Shown: positions 24,960-36,496, counted from the stretch's first letter. The stretch: 64,000 nt of DNA from Homarus americanus (GCF_018991925.1 NW_024727688.1:411501-475500), one strand, 5' to 3'. The notes: a model not told the origin generated them from the sequence alone. Translations and numbers: made by a program.

Positions 24960-25800
24960 AATTCCTGCCACCACCACTACCACTTTCTGTCGCATATAAT
25001 TCCTCACGGGCATTCCTGTTCTTTTATCGAGTATTGATTTATTCCATGACTTTGATTTTGTTACTTTATTCTCTTGTTTGTTTACTTAGTTTTTTTTTTA
25101 ATTATTTATTTTTGTTTGTTTTGCTTGTGTTTATTTAACTATTTATCTATTAATTTTAATTTTTATTTGTTTTGTGTTTATGGATTTATTTGTTAATTTA
25201 CATTGTTTTGATGTGTTAGTTTAGGTACACATTAGCTAGAAAATTCCTTGATGTCAATGAAATATTCTAATAACATCCCAAACGTTCTTACCAGCCATTT
25301 CTTCCTTAATTTACCCCACAACAAAAGCTTCTGTAAAAACAAAAAAACAAAAAAACCAGAAAACAAATATCTTGTTCTCATCACTGTAGCTCTGATGGAT
25401 TCCTCCCCATCACCTTAAAACTCTCCCCATTCTTTTTTTAATGTATGTTTTCCATCACCACTAAAGCCCCATCACTTTATTTTCTTTTATGTGACGAATG
25501 CATCTTCCATCAGTACCCATTTATTTTGTACATTATGTGGCCCATCCCTCGTTACGATAGATGCTATACCATTTTCTACAGATACGATCACTTTACCATT
25601 GAGGGGGAAATAATGGAGAGTGGTAACAGTAATATGATGGTATGGATCAATAAAAGGGAAATAAAGGGAAATATTACGTCATGTCTTCAGTTAATAATTT
25701 AGCTAGTGTTAGTTCCTCATCGATGAAAACTGGAGGGAACTTAGGACTGGTTATGTCTGTCCGTTTGTGTGTCTGTATACGCTTGTTCGTCTTTTAGGTA
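24960..25800. other. A/T-rich sequence without recognisable genes
   Basis: TTTATTTG-rich sequence followed by a T/C-rich part with loosely repeated CCCCATCAC words at about 25400-25560. No gene was recognised. Confidence 0.45.
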
Positions 25801-25913
25801 AGCTGCGTTATCACCAACACCACCTTCCTCTCACACGACTGTCATCACCACGCATCCCATCATCACCACCTTCCTCTCCTACACACACTGTCACCACCAC
25901 CACCACTAACACC

Positions 25914-26200
25914 TTCCCCTGCCACACGCCCACGCAACCCACCACCACCACTAACACCTTCCCCTCCCACACGCCCACGCAACCCACCACCACCACTAAC
26001 ACCTTCCCCTCCCACACGCCCACGCAACCCACCACCACCACTACCTTCCCTCCCACACGCCCACGCAACCCACCACCACCACCACCATCCCTCCCACACG
26101 CCCACGCAACCCACCACCACCACCACCATCCCCTCCCACACGCCCACGCAACCCACCACTACCACTAACACCTTCCCCTCCCACACGCCCACTCAACCCA
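25914..26200. repeat. Minisatellite, 45-bp unit, about 6 copies
   Basis: The TTCCCCT anchor recurs at 25914, 25959 and 26004, exactly 45 bp apart, with shorter units after that. Each unit contains CCACACGCCCACGCAACCC and an (ACC)n run whose length varies between copies. Because 45 is a multiple of three, long Thr/Pro/His and Gly/Val frames remain open on both strands. Confidence 0.95.
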
Positions 26201-26339
26201 TCATCACCACCACCAAAATATCCGCCACCGTCCCACTATTTGATGCGCCTCCTAAGGTTCCATAAAAAATGGAAAGAGAAAAAATTGTCGTCTCTTGCAG
26301 GTGATCGCTGTCATCACCGTCAGTCATCCAGCGTGATAC

Positions 26340-26720
26340 TCTCTCGTCAGTGTATAGCCCCTCTCCCTCCCTCCCTCCCTCCCTCCCTTTATCCATCCAT
26401 CCCACTAGGCGCTTCCTTTTCCTCCCTCCCTCTTTCTATAAACTCCCTCCCCCTTTTTCTCCCTTCCATCATTAGCTCTATGGTCTTCCCTCTTACTATA
26501 TGCTCCCTTTCCTACCCTGCACTTCCCTCCTACTTGTCACTATTTACTTTTTCCTTCTCCTACCAGTCTTTCCTTGCTCTCTCCCTCTCTACTCCCTCCC
26601 TTCGTCTCTCCTCCCTCTTCCTTCTCTACCAACTACTTTCTCCCCATCTCTCTCTCTCTCTCTCTCTTTCTCGCACGAGCTAGTTCTTCCCTTACCTTCT
26701 ATCAATCTCTTCTCCCTCCT
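26340..26720. other. Pyrimidine-rich block
   Basis: CTCCCTCC-rich + strand with a CT run at about 26648-26668, leading into the 47-bp minisatellite. Confidence 0.8.
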
Positions 26721-26723
26721 TCT

Positions 26724-26998
26724 TACCAACCACCTCCCTCCCACCAACCACATCCCTCCCTCATCCCTCCTACCAACCACCTCCCTCCCACCAACCACAT
26801 CCCTCCCTCATCCCTCCTACCAACCACCTCCCTCCCACCAACCACATCCCTCCCTCATCCTCCTACCAACCACCTCCTCCCACCAAACACCTCCTCATCC
26901 CTCCTACCAACCACCTCCCTCCCACCAACCACATCCCTCCCTCATCCCTCCTACCAACCACCTCCCTCCCACCAACCACATCCCTCCCTCATCCCACC
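26724..26998. repeat. Minisatellite, 47-bp unit, about 6 copies
   Basis: The TACCAACC anchor recurs at 26724, 26771, 26818, 26864, 26905 and 26952, giving spacings of 47, 47, 46, 41 and 47. Within each unit CCAACCACCTCCCTCC and CCAACCACATCCCTCC are themselves near-duplicates, so the unit is probably a dimer of an older repeat of about 20-25 bp. Confidence 0.95.
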
Positions 26999-26999
26999 T

Positions 27000-27393
27000 G
27001 AAATATGTCTCTCTTTAATTTTGCTCTGGTAAGGCCATTTTTGTGACCCTCGCTGTATTAATATGGCCTTACCTTTGACTTTTCTCCGCCGTGGACGTTT
27101 TTATCCCCTTTACTTCATTAATATGTCCTTTCCTCTTATAATACTCAGTTAATATTATTTTTCCGACCATCAGTGTTCTTACCTTTATATATTTCTCCTA
27201 TGACCAATTTTTTTTATTTGTTTTATATTCACCTCATCAATATGTTTTCACCTTTTTTTTTCCCCTTGTGGTTCCCTTTTTTTTCTGGCCATTACTGTGC
27301 TATATTATGCCTCTGTGATCGTTTCTTTCTCCCTTGACATATTTTATTTTTTTTCTGGTGTCTTTATAACTAGGGTCTGTTATATGTGAAGCC
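27000..27393. other. T-rich degenerate tract
   Basis: Words like AATATGTCCTTTCC and CATTAATATGGCC recur near 27055, 27115 and 27235, suggesting a decayed repeat of about 60 bp. No gene. Confidence 0.4.
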
Positions 27394-27419
27394 CCTATCT
27401 ATCTATCTATCTATCTATC

Positions 27420-27461
<42 letters not shown>
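27394..27461. repeat. (CTAT)n(CTGT)n compound microsatellite
   Basis: About seven CTAT units switch to about ten CTGT units, consistent with one base change that spread along the array. Confidence 0.96.
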
Positions 27462-28089
27462 GGGGATATTCATGTCTGCTCGCACACTCGAAAATGAAGG
27501 CAATTTCCTATGTACATGCTATTTGAGCTCTTCATTTTAAGGAGTATCAGAGCCAGAGGTAAGGCGGTCCAATATTGCTCACATGTTTGTTTTTATTGGT
27601 AGGTATTAATAAACTTTTCCCAGAATTTCAACTCTTTCCTTCGATGTGGGAATGGAAATGATACCTAAGCAGTAAAAATAAATATATAAATAAATAAATA
27701 ATGAGTAAAAAAAATAGCTAACCAGTAAACAGAGATAGCTAGTAAATAGTCGCAGGAAATATGATAAATAAAATAAAAATCCGATATTGAAATTGTAAAC
27801 AGAGGTTCAATCAATCACAATAAGTAAGAAAAAAAAATTGAGTTAGTAAAATCCTGTTGACTATTCACAGGCTATAGAGCATTAGAGAAGTGACACGGGT
27901 GTTGTATAGAGCACAAGATGGAATACACAGCACTTGGAAATCGACAGAAAGCTATATTGTGTTAGGGAGGTTGAAGCTGGCCAAACCTGGGCTTTGGGGG
28001 AGGGGGGGGGGAGCGAAATTGGATGCGGTGAACGAGACGAAAAACTTGTAGTGAATCAGGAGTTTTGTGTTTCTCTTCTGTGCACTAAC

Positions 28090-28091
<2 letters not shown>
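27462..28091. other. A/T-rich sequence without recognisable genes
   Basis: It holds AAATAAATA words near 27678-27700 and a G run at 28002-28010. Nothing else was seen. Confidence 0.4.

Positions 28092-28132
<41 letters not shown>
28092..28132. repeat. (GA)n microsatellite
   Basis: An uninterrupted GA run of 20 units. Confidence 0.96.
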
Positions 28133-28135
<3 letters not shown>

Positions 28136-28554
28136 ACTATCATTCTAACAAAAACAAAAGAAGCTTTATACGTCAAGTCCTGATTTGGCTTATATAAACG
28201 AACAATTTCAGTGGCAGCGACTCTTTTTTTTTTCCCCACTTGGCTAAGAACTTCTCATTCACCCTTAACACACTGCGGTCATTGTTATTATTGACTCTAT
28301 TAGTAATCTTAAGATTTGGGGAGTAATATTAACCCATCAAAGACTTGTTTTAACCAATAGAAGCCACCATCAGCCTCTAACCTAAATAAGACAGAAGGTT
28401 ATTGGAGTCTTTCTTATACCATACAAAAAAAAATCAACCAGTGTTCTTAGCTACCACGCACGTCTCCCTGTTGTTTATCTTCTCACAAATGATAAACTGT
28501 CTGTATTGTCAGTACCAGCACCACCTCCTGCTAGTATCGACCCAAACACTTCCC

Positions 28555-28670
28555 CTTAACCCCACCCCTACCCCACCCCACCACACCCCACCCCACCCCC
28601 ACCACACCCCACCCCACCCACCCCACCCCACCCCACCCCACCCCTCCCACACACCCCTACCTCACCCCCT
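28555..28670. repeat. CCCCA/CCACA minisatellite
   Basis: Dense CCCCA units with CCACA variants. The minus strand is a series of GGGG runs spaced by one base, a strong G-quadruplex-type pattern. Confidence 0.9.
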
Positions 28671-28779
28671 CTTTACTACTACCAGCAATAACACTACATA
28701 CCTTCTGCTGAGTACACAATCACCCCAAAGGTACGGTCTGTAATTTCAGCACTACATGCCTGCAACCGCCACTATTGCC

Positions 28780-29125
28780 ACCATAGGTATAGTGATGATA
28801 CCACCATTATAATCAGCATCAGCATCATTATTATCGCTACCACCATACTTGTCATCTTAGCTATTGACGCACTCTTCATTACCAACACTACAATCACTTC
28901 CATTATGCACTTCAGCATTATTACCATAACCATCTCATCTATACTCCCATTGCCATTATCACCACCATCATCGCCGCTAAGAAGCCCACCTTCACCAACA
29001 CCACCACCACATCACCATAACGATCATCACCACAAATCACCACCACTATCATCCTCCATCTCTTCAACCACTACCATCCCCATTACCACCACCTTTACCA
29101 CCACTACCACCATTCCTTCCAACTT
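28780..29125. repeat. Compound trinucleotide tract (ACC/ATC/ATT)
   Basis: ACCACC, ATCATT and CATCAC words dominate with no fixed unit. It supplies the N-terminal part of a Thr/Pro/His-rich false frame. Confidence 0.75.
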
Positions 29126-29330
29126 CAGAGCAGCCGTTGCCGATATCTTAATGAAGGGCAATAATGGCAATCCCTCAACTGATGTATGGGATTTAGACCA
29201 AATCCCTGGCCAGATCACGTTGTCTACGGCCGACCCAGGGAGCGGGATGAACCAGGGAATCCCAGGAGAAATGAGGTTGGTGGATGTCGTTAAAGACTTA
29301 CCCGTTATACCCTGTTATATACCACCGTAA
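29126..29330 (+). other. Non-repetitive open segment, possible exon or chance
   Basis: The frame that begins in the triplet tract continues for about 68 non-repetitive codons, beginning near SNFRAAVADILMKG and ending at a stop after 29327. Residues look varied rather than low complexity, but I recognise no family. A hairpin GGGATTT/AAATCCC (29188-29206) lies in it. Coding status is not supported by any splice or homology signal I can see. Confidence 0.15.
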
Positions 29331-29384
29331 CTGTGGGATATGTTGGATATAACCACCAGGAGCTGCTCACACCGTTTATGGCGG

Positions 29385-29950
29385 CTCTCTTGTTCTTGTG
29401 TTTATGTGTAGTGTTGTTGTTCGCTTCTGGGGTCGACGTGGGGAAGGAGGGGAAGTTTTTTTTTGTGTGGTAATGTACACTTAGGGGGACGACAGGGGAG
29501 GAGAGGGAGTGTGTTGTGTTTACGTGTAGTGTTACTGTATATGCCTCAAGAGTCAACGGGGAGGGGGAAGGGAATTGTTTTGTTCTTGTGCACAGTGTTG
29601 CAAAACCTACAGATTTAGGACATTGTTGTTGTGTAGAATGTTGTTGTAAGAAACACAGATTGTTGAGAGGGGGAAGGATGTTGATAACGCTTAAGTCTAG
29701 TGTGTACATAGAGACTGGTGTAGGAAGAGTTTTATGTAGTGTTGAATGCCACACAGGTTGTAGAGTGGAGTGGGTGCCGATGCTGTGTGTAGTGTTCCAG
29801 GTTTCACGGATTGAGGGGAAAAATGACGTAGTTCTTTTGTGTAGTGTTTTTTTTATTCTTCCGGGGTTGAGGGACGGGGAGGAGAGGGAGGGGGGTTGTG
29901 TCTATTATTGAAAGTTGCAGAGATTGACAGGGGGAAGGGGAGGAGCTTCA
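29385..29950. repeat. Degenerate array, T/G-rich with purine-rich half
   Basis: TGTGTAGTGTT-like words at about 29406, 29525, 29588, 29732, 29787 and 29840 alternate with GGGGAGGAGAGGGAG-like words at about 29432, 29497, 29557 and 29875. The unit is probably about 60-120 bp but too decayed to fix by eye. Confidence 0.6.
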
Positions 29951-30034
29951 CTGTCTATATTTTATCCTGTTATTATCCATCACTTCTTAACTTCTGCTTG
30001 ACTCCTTATTTTTCTCCATCACCCCTACGCAATG

Positions 30035-30255
30035 CACATCACTTCTAATCAGTCTCCATCACTCCTAGCTAATCTCCATCACTCCTAGCTAATCTCCATC
30101 ACTCCTAGCCATTCTCCAACAGTCCTAGCCATTCTCCATCACTCCTAACCGTTCTCCATCACTCCTAACCATTCTCCATCACTCCTAACCAATCTCCATC
30201 ACTCCTAACCATTCTCCATCACTCCTAACCAATCTCCAACATCCCTAACCAATCC
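30035..30255. repeat. Minisatellite, 20-bp unit, about 11 copies
   Basis: Units are variants of TCTCCATCACTCCTAACCAA. Alternating GCTAA, GCCAT and ACCAA ends form sub-families along the array. Confidence 0.93.
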
Positions 30256-30424
30256 CCACCATAATCTTGCTCACTTTCTACCGTACATTCTAATTCACAC
30301 TTCCATTAAGTGTAACGCCCCCCCTTTCTCTCACTCTCCCTCCTTCTCTCACTGTCCCTCCCTTCATTCTCCCTCCTTCTCCCACTCTCCCTCCCTTCAT
30401 TCTTCCTCCCTCTCTCCTACATTC

Positions 30425-30660
30425 TTAAGTTTCCAATCATTGCTACTGTCAGTATAGTTTCAAAGCTTCTTAGTTACCAGTCATTGTTTTTGTCGACATT
30501 ATATATTGTCGTACACTCTCTACAGTTATCAGTCATTGTTGTTGAGAGAATATTAACAGTCATTCGTATTGTCTAGACTGTGCATTGTGCCTCTGTTCTC
30601 CAGTTACCAGTCATTGTTACTGTCAATACCGTTCATTGTTTTAGCGCTCCCAAGTCATTG
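30425..30660. repeat. Degenerate repeat with CAGTTACCAGTCATTGTT core
   Basis: The core or close variants occur near 30430, 30472, 30522 and 30601, with shorter TCATTGT echoes near 30560, 30633 and 30652. Spacing is irregular, from 42 to 80 bp. Confidence 0.7.
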
Positions 30661-30764
30661 TACCCAGTGGTTGTGCCTTAGCAATAGCAACAATCCACTG
30701 AATTATGGCTTTGTTTACACCATGAGCGTGCAATTGAAGGAGAGGTAACATAGTGAATTACTGC

Positions 30765-30985
30765 TCACACCGGAGAGGGAAAGACTATAGCCATAAACTG
30801 AATTTCAGAGCTGCGAATATATGTCTGACTATGGCTAAAGGGGGAGAAAGATAAGTTATAGACATGTAATGAATTTCAGATATTCGAGTTATATTTGACG
30901 TGTGTCTGGTATAGTGATCTTATCAAGGACAGGAGAGAATAGCCATGTACTGATTTCAGAATGAACAGTGCGTCTGATCTCTCTC
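30765..30985. repeat. Degenerate tandem repeat, about 80-bp unit, three copies
   Basis: Each copy has a GAGGGAAAGA-like lead, then ATAGCCATRTACTGAATTTC, then a segment ending GTGTCTGRT. Copies begin near 30770, 30842 and 30930. Confidence 0.7.
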
Positions 30986-31028
30986 TGTCCTGAAGTAGTC
31001 AAGTTAATAAGGAAATACTTAATCTTGA

Positions 31029-31051
31029 TAGATAGATAGATAGATAGATAT
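31029..31051. repeat. (GATA)n microsatellite
   Basis: Five to six GATA units. Confidence 0.9.
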
Positions 31052-31176
31052 TACCCGAGTATATTACTGTAACTAAACTATCCCATAATAAGACTGGAAT
31101 CCATTACGTGTAGGGTAGCAGTCGCACATTGTCCACGTGTATTAGTGCAGCTGAAACATTGCCTTATTGTAACTGA

Positions 31177-31779
31177 ATGAGGACTTGGCAGACACCAGCC
31201 AAACATCCCTCTAACACTGGGTTCGAGCCCCGATGCGTAGGTATTTCACATGTCTTATATTACCAATACACTACAAATCTTAAGGCTGTTGAGGTTTCCA
31301 ATTTCCAAAGATATGTTGCTCGTTACTTACCACACAAAAGGTTTTCTTTATTTGTGGCAAAAGTTTGGATCATTAAAGTAAATTTCAAAGGCATTTTTGT
31401 GACGGGAGTTCAAGACCAAAAGAGAGACTGCTACAAATTGCTTCCTGTTTCAACAAGATCATATTTCGTCAACTTAACCGGTCTGACTGCTTCCCTCTTT
31501 TGTGTGGTGACGACAACCCTTAATGTAATGAACAGTGCTGCACCCAAACATAACAACAGACAGGAGATATACGCGTGCTGGACAGTGCATGAATGGGAGC
31601 AGTTTGTACCCTGGAAGCATATAACCCCCCCGCCAGCCCTCATTCCCCATCTTCCCTCCAAGGAAGTTTATGGCTCTGCTCCTATCAAAGAAAATGAACT
31701 TGGGGAAATAAATGCGCATGGTGTTCACTTTCCAGTTTATCATCATTGTTTGGGTAACTCTGCGTTGGTTTTATGTTGA
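31177..31779 (+). CDS. Unrecognised 200-codon open frame, low confidence
   Basis: This is the longest open frame in the window that is not a translation of a repeat. The ATG directly follows an in-frame TGA (31174-31176), so 31177 is the only available start. The translation is mixed in composition. It begins MRTWQTPAKHPSNTG, has a hydrophobic stretch around residues 90-115 (FVNLTGLTASLFCVVTTTL) and contains scattered cysteines and a Pro-rich patch near residue 150. I recognise no domain or motif. A Pol III B-box-like GGGTTCGAGCCCC lies inside it (31219-31231), and the minus strand is also open over part of the span. Both weaken the coding claim, and it could be a decayed mobile element. A (GT)n run follows the stop within 10 bp. 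Confidence 0.2.
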   Translation: MRTWQTPAKHPSNTGFEPRCVGISHVLYYQYTTNLKAVEVSNFQRYVARYLPHKRFSLFVAKVWIIKVNFKGIFVTGVQDQKRDCYKLLPVSTRSYFVNLTGLTASLFCVVTTTLNVMNSAAPKHNNRQEIYACWTVHEWEQFVPWKHITPPPALIPHLPSKEVYGSAPIKENELGEINAHGVHFPVYHHCLGNSALVLC

Positions 31780-31786
31780 ATTTTAG

Positions 31787-31788
<2 letters not shown>

Positions 31789-31829
<41 letters not shown>
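31789..31829. repeat. (GT)n microsatellite
   Basis: An uninterrupted GT run of about 20 units. Confidence 0.96.
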
Positions 31830-31831
<2 letters not shown>

Positions 31832-32052
31832 GCATTATAATTAAGGTTTTGACATTATATCGTTGGGGGGGATTAGTTATAGATAAGAACAAATTATAAT
31901 CAAAACAAACAAGAGAAAGAGAAATAGAGAGAGAGAGAGAAAGTAGGGATGGGTAGAGTAGGGTGGTCGACGGTCATTCACAACTAACTAAACAATTATG
32001 GGGCGGGAATTAATGAGTAACGAGGGGCCGGGCATATAATTGGCTGGGACAC

Positions 32053-32103
32053 GGTGGTGGTGGTGGTGGTGGTGGTGGTGGTGGTAGTAGTGGTGGTGGT
32101 AGT
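32053..32103. repeat. (GGT)n microsatellite
   Basis: A GGT run of about 17 units with AGT interruptions. The poly-Val frame across it is an artefact. About 25 bp downstream is an ACCACCACC run (32128-32138), the inverse complement, so a hairpin is possible. Confidence 0.95.
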
Positions 32104-32277
32104 GGCCGACCAAACAAAGGGTTATTACCACCACCACCCCGCCGACGCCGCCCGACCTCTTTCTGTTTGTTTCCCCGAATTTTTTACTTTCTCCACCGAC
32201 TTACGACCGTGTGGCTTAAGTGCAGCGAGGATTGTTAAGTGATTTGTCTATCTATACTAATTATCTCTCAGTTTATC

Positions 32278-32283
<6 letters not shown>

Positions 32284-32316
<33 letters not shown>
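32284..32316. repeat. (CT)n microsatellite
   Basis: A CT run of 16 units with CTAT words on its left. Confidence 0.95.
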
Positions 32317-32317
<1 letters not shown>

Positions 32318-34813
32318 ATTAGTTCGCTTCCACCTTTGTTTTTATGTTATGTTGATGATTCTTGGCTGCTTTTTTTTGTATCTCTCTAGTCGTTAACTCT
32401 TTCTTTCTCTATTTCTCATTTTGTATTTTCAATGTTTAAATTTTATCTTATTGGATATGTTGCCCTTTTGGTTATGCATGTGTGGCTTAAATTGGTCTTT
32501 TGTGCGGTGAATATTGTTGATTGATGCCTCTCTCTCATAAAACTAAGAAGGGTTGTGGCTCATTCAATAGTTAATGAGGCAGGTGAAGTTCTTAATATTA
32601 TGGTACAGTTTACTGACACAGCCGGTGGTGATATCATGAACCATATGTTGAATTCAGTCACAGCTGCTTGGTGAATGACACACAAATAGGCATTCATGGG
32701 AAAGATGAAAGAGGTTAAGTTATCATTCCCCCCCTCCATTATGGGAAGGATATGTCTATAATCAAACATCATTCAGTCCTCTTTTTCCTGTGAGTCAAAT
32801 GGTGGTATATCATCTTGACAGTCTCTTCCTTTCCACTAGAGTTACTCCTATCATCCACCATCATAACTGCATAATTTGGGTGATGGGATTAATTCTAACG
32901 TATAGGAAGTAACTGTCGGGATGATGTGTGATTACTGATATATACTGACATGATTACATTAATGCTTAGGAGCGGCTGCATTCTGACGGAAGCTTTAATT
33001 GTCTACCACGAACAGTCTTGGACCACCACCATTGAGAATACTTTTTGTAAGTCAACGGCTCTTATATTTATATGTTACGTCTCTGAGGGATAATCATGCA
33101 AAATGTTAACAGTCTGCCCTATAAAAAACATTACAAGAATCACAAGTAGACGGACAAAGACAACTGTGTCATCGTTTCTGTGTGCGATGTAAATACTGGG
33201 ATGTTATTAAATTAATCTAGCATTAGGTTCCCTTCCAAGGAGGGTGATTACGCTTATGTACGGGTTAGCAGCATGTAAGAGGGGGGGGGGCGCTGCTGGC
33301 CACCTCGTCAACCTGTCACCTCCAGGAAGCAGGTAGACAGGTGTTAATGATCCAGCTCATGGCCTAATTAACAGTCGTGTCTCCCAGGTAGGTGCACGAT
33401 AGTCTCGCTTTACCCCCTTAGTGCTGACATTTGCATATATGATTTACATTAACATTCATGATTAGCGTTTCCTTTGCGAGGCGAGTTTCTGTTGATTAAT
33501 GTACAAACATGTTAGGACATTAAAATTTACATAATTCTGGTAATAAGAATTGAAGATATACAGCTTACACTACACGTGATTAGTATTTTATTTGAAATGA
33601 AGGTACAAATAATGATAATTTGGTTCATTAGAATGATAATTATATGTAAGATGAAGCGTATAAATATGTTCCATTAAGTGTACAGATTAATGGTTCCTCT
33701 CAAGCCCTTCAAGGTCATACTGCGTCCTGTGATCACCCGAGGAAAGATCTTGATAACTTCACGTCATATCACTGTGTTGCATTAAGGAAATATTTATAAA
33801 AGATGTTCTTATGACAAGCTGATGTTTAACTTCTCACTACGACCATTAATCATCAGTGAGTCTTATTATCCATTAAATTTTATCAATAACTGATGGAGAT
33901 TAATTTTGTTTTCAGTAGAGTTCAATTAACAAAGGTAGGGATTAGTTATAGTTTTAGTAGAATTAATTTAAGAACATAAAAACTGGCTTAACATAATTAA
34001 TTTTCAACAGGCACAGTTTATAATAGAAAAGAAATATGAGGCTTATGTGCAGCGTTCATTGTCTCCTTCATCAAAAAGATTCCTCAGTGATTGTTAGTAT
34101 TACAGGACCTACAATGATAACCTTCTATTACTGCCTAACAACGCCACACGCCCGGGCTGTTGAGGGTAACATTACTAACATGAGTCTAATCTCCACAAAA
34201 TAAATGATAAATTTACGATAAAGAAAAATATCGAGTTAATTCACCTAATTAAATTCTGATAATGAGCGGTGCTTCTCCAAAAATAAATTAGATATTGTGT
34301 GAAACTTTTGGTAAATGTTTTAAACAAAAAAGTGTTAGTAAAATAATTACCGGTATGGTTTTTTTATATTCAGCTCGAGATAATTTTTCAATCACGCCTC
34401 TGAGGTCGTATAGATAGATCGTAGAATTGTGTCCTATGGAAAATTTTCACAAGGCCGGTATGGTGTAGATGTTGGTGTACTCACTGTGGTGGTGGCCGGG
34501 CGTTGTTGACTGCGGTGTAAGATTCCTACGAGACTTTCACTAAATTCCACCCTCGGAGGTCTATGGACACCCGAGAACACACATAACTTGTCGTGGGCTC
34601 TCAGCCACTATCTCATGACTAGGAATGTAAAACAAGACCCAAATTCTCCCAAGTTCGTAGTTTAGTTACTGGGGATTCGATTCAAGAGCAGATGTAACGA
34701 CGGGTAACTTGAGATAAGACATGGAGATAGTTATCAACATGGAGTGGATGTTTTACTATGACTTTACCGTAACTATAAACTTTATCTCATTCCCAATAAG
34801 GAACAGTAGTATT

Positions 34814-34815
<2 letters not shown>
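32317..34815. other. Single-copy-looking A/T-rich sequence of about 2.5 kb
   Basis: One of the longest stretches without a repeat array. No frame above 70 codons has recognisable features. A G run at 33280-33289 and the words TTAATGATT/GATTAGTATT are the only local patterns seen. It could be intergenic or intronic. Confidence 0.5.

Positions 34816-34851
<36 letters not shown>
34816..34851. repeat. (GT)n microsatellite
   Basis: An uninterrupted GT run of 18 units. Confidence 0.96.
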
Positions 34852-34852
<1 letters not shown>

Positions 34853-36490
34853 GGCAGTGGATGTGTGGGTATGTAAGGTATGTCACAACATTACCAAAGT
34901 TTTCCATTAGTGTAAGATTACGGCATGACTCGCCTAATGCGTTTGTGAATAGTTTGTGGTGGTGCGGTCAGCGGGTACAGTGTGGTGATCCGAGGGAGTG
35001 AGGACCTGTCCGTGGTCTCCTCATACAACATAACTCATATCCAACATATTTTCCAAGATAATGGGTCTCATGTCATTTACACTATCTACTCTACATTTCA
35101 TTTCGACCTAATTTTTAACATTCATGCAATGATTTTTCGCACAAATTATGCTCCAGTAATACAGTTATATTAATTAAACTGAAGGATGAAAGATTACTGG
35201 CAGTTGTGAAATATCATGAACCAATTCCAGGTAGAATCCATGGTCGGGGTTTACAAAAAAAAATATACGATGGGATTTTTTATCCTAAGCGGCGGAAAGT
35301 GTTCTCATCAAAATAAGATCCGGTCGAGGTTGATGGACTTTGGAAGTTGTCTTTATGATTTAGCTTAAATTATAGTTAGTCGCGTGAGTTATTATCATTC
35401 CATCTATGAAGAAAATTTTTATGCACAAAACTCAATGATCTGTGTTGTAAAACCTCGCCCCAGTACTTCTCTAAACACGTCTAGATAATGGACTCAAGCC
35501 TCAGGTGTAAAGATAAGTATTTTCACCCCTCGAGTAAGATAACTTAATCCCTTAAATACATATGTTGTCTTAGGTCCTTGAATACGATGACATTAGGCAG
35601 ATATAAGTCTCTATACAGTTGCGTTTGTTCAAGGTCCTTATACCCCATCGTGTCAATGTGTCATAACAGTTCGTAACCTTTGAAAGAGTTTGACTACACA
35701 TTATATTTCATTATTTTCGCAAATTATGCACAAAAATACCATCAAAATATCCTCCGGTTGTTTCTCGTACTTGATCTTTGATGTTTAGTGTGTATGATGA
35801 ATATAATTGAAAAATGTTTATGCTTGAATAGAGATAAATATTATATTCATGTTTGATGCCAATTATGAGGAGTGTATGTCTGTTTGTCTATCCTAAATTA
35901 TTATATTATGTAAGGGAAAAATTATGTTATTCTAAGCATGTGAGGAATGTGTGATGCAGAAAGGAATTGTACACTTGAGTAAACCAAAAATTATATTCTG
36001 ATCAACATTCATCACATATTTTCGTCGCTCCCACGTGGATTACTGCAAGCACATTGATAATTTTGTAGTATTCATGAAAATAATTAATTGCGACAATTTT
36101 TTTTTTATTCTGGGTTGCAGTAAAACTAATAATGATCTGAATATAAACCAGTGACACTCAAAAACATTTTACCGGATTAACAGAAGCGCTGTTCACTTTT
36201 TTTCCGCGATTCACGTAATTGAAACCGATATATTACAAATTCACTTACGGACTTATGAAATATATTTGTTTTGTTTTTTGCTCATGGTAATTCTTCTCAC
36301 ACATATACTGCATATCCCGTCTTAAACTACAGCTGGTTTCACTCATTAAGATCTACCTTAACTACCTTTACGTAACTTAATCACGTTATTTAACTTTTAC
36401 ATAACTAGTCTGATTTTACACTTAAGAAGGGTATATATTTTTTTTATAAATGCAGCACATAGTGGAATACACCCGGATGATCCCTAGACC
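34852..36490. other. Single-copy-looking A/T-rich sequence of about 1.6 kb
   Basis: AAATTATG and TTATGCAC words recur at about 35132, 35147, 35420, 35724 and 35994, hinting at an old repeat I cannot delimit. No gene was recognised. Confidence 0.45.
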
Positions 36491-36496
36491 TTGTAA

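Noticed and set aside
28205..28225. TGGCAGCGACT as a retrovirus-like primer binding site
   Set aside because: It does not match a known tRNA 3' end over enough bases, and no LTR pair or polymerase-like frame lies nearby.
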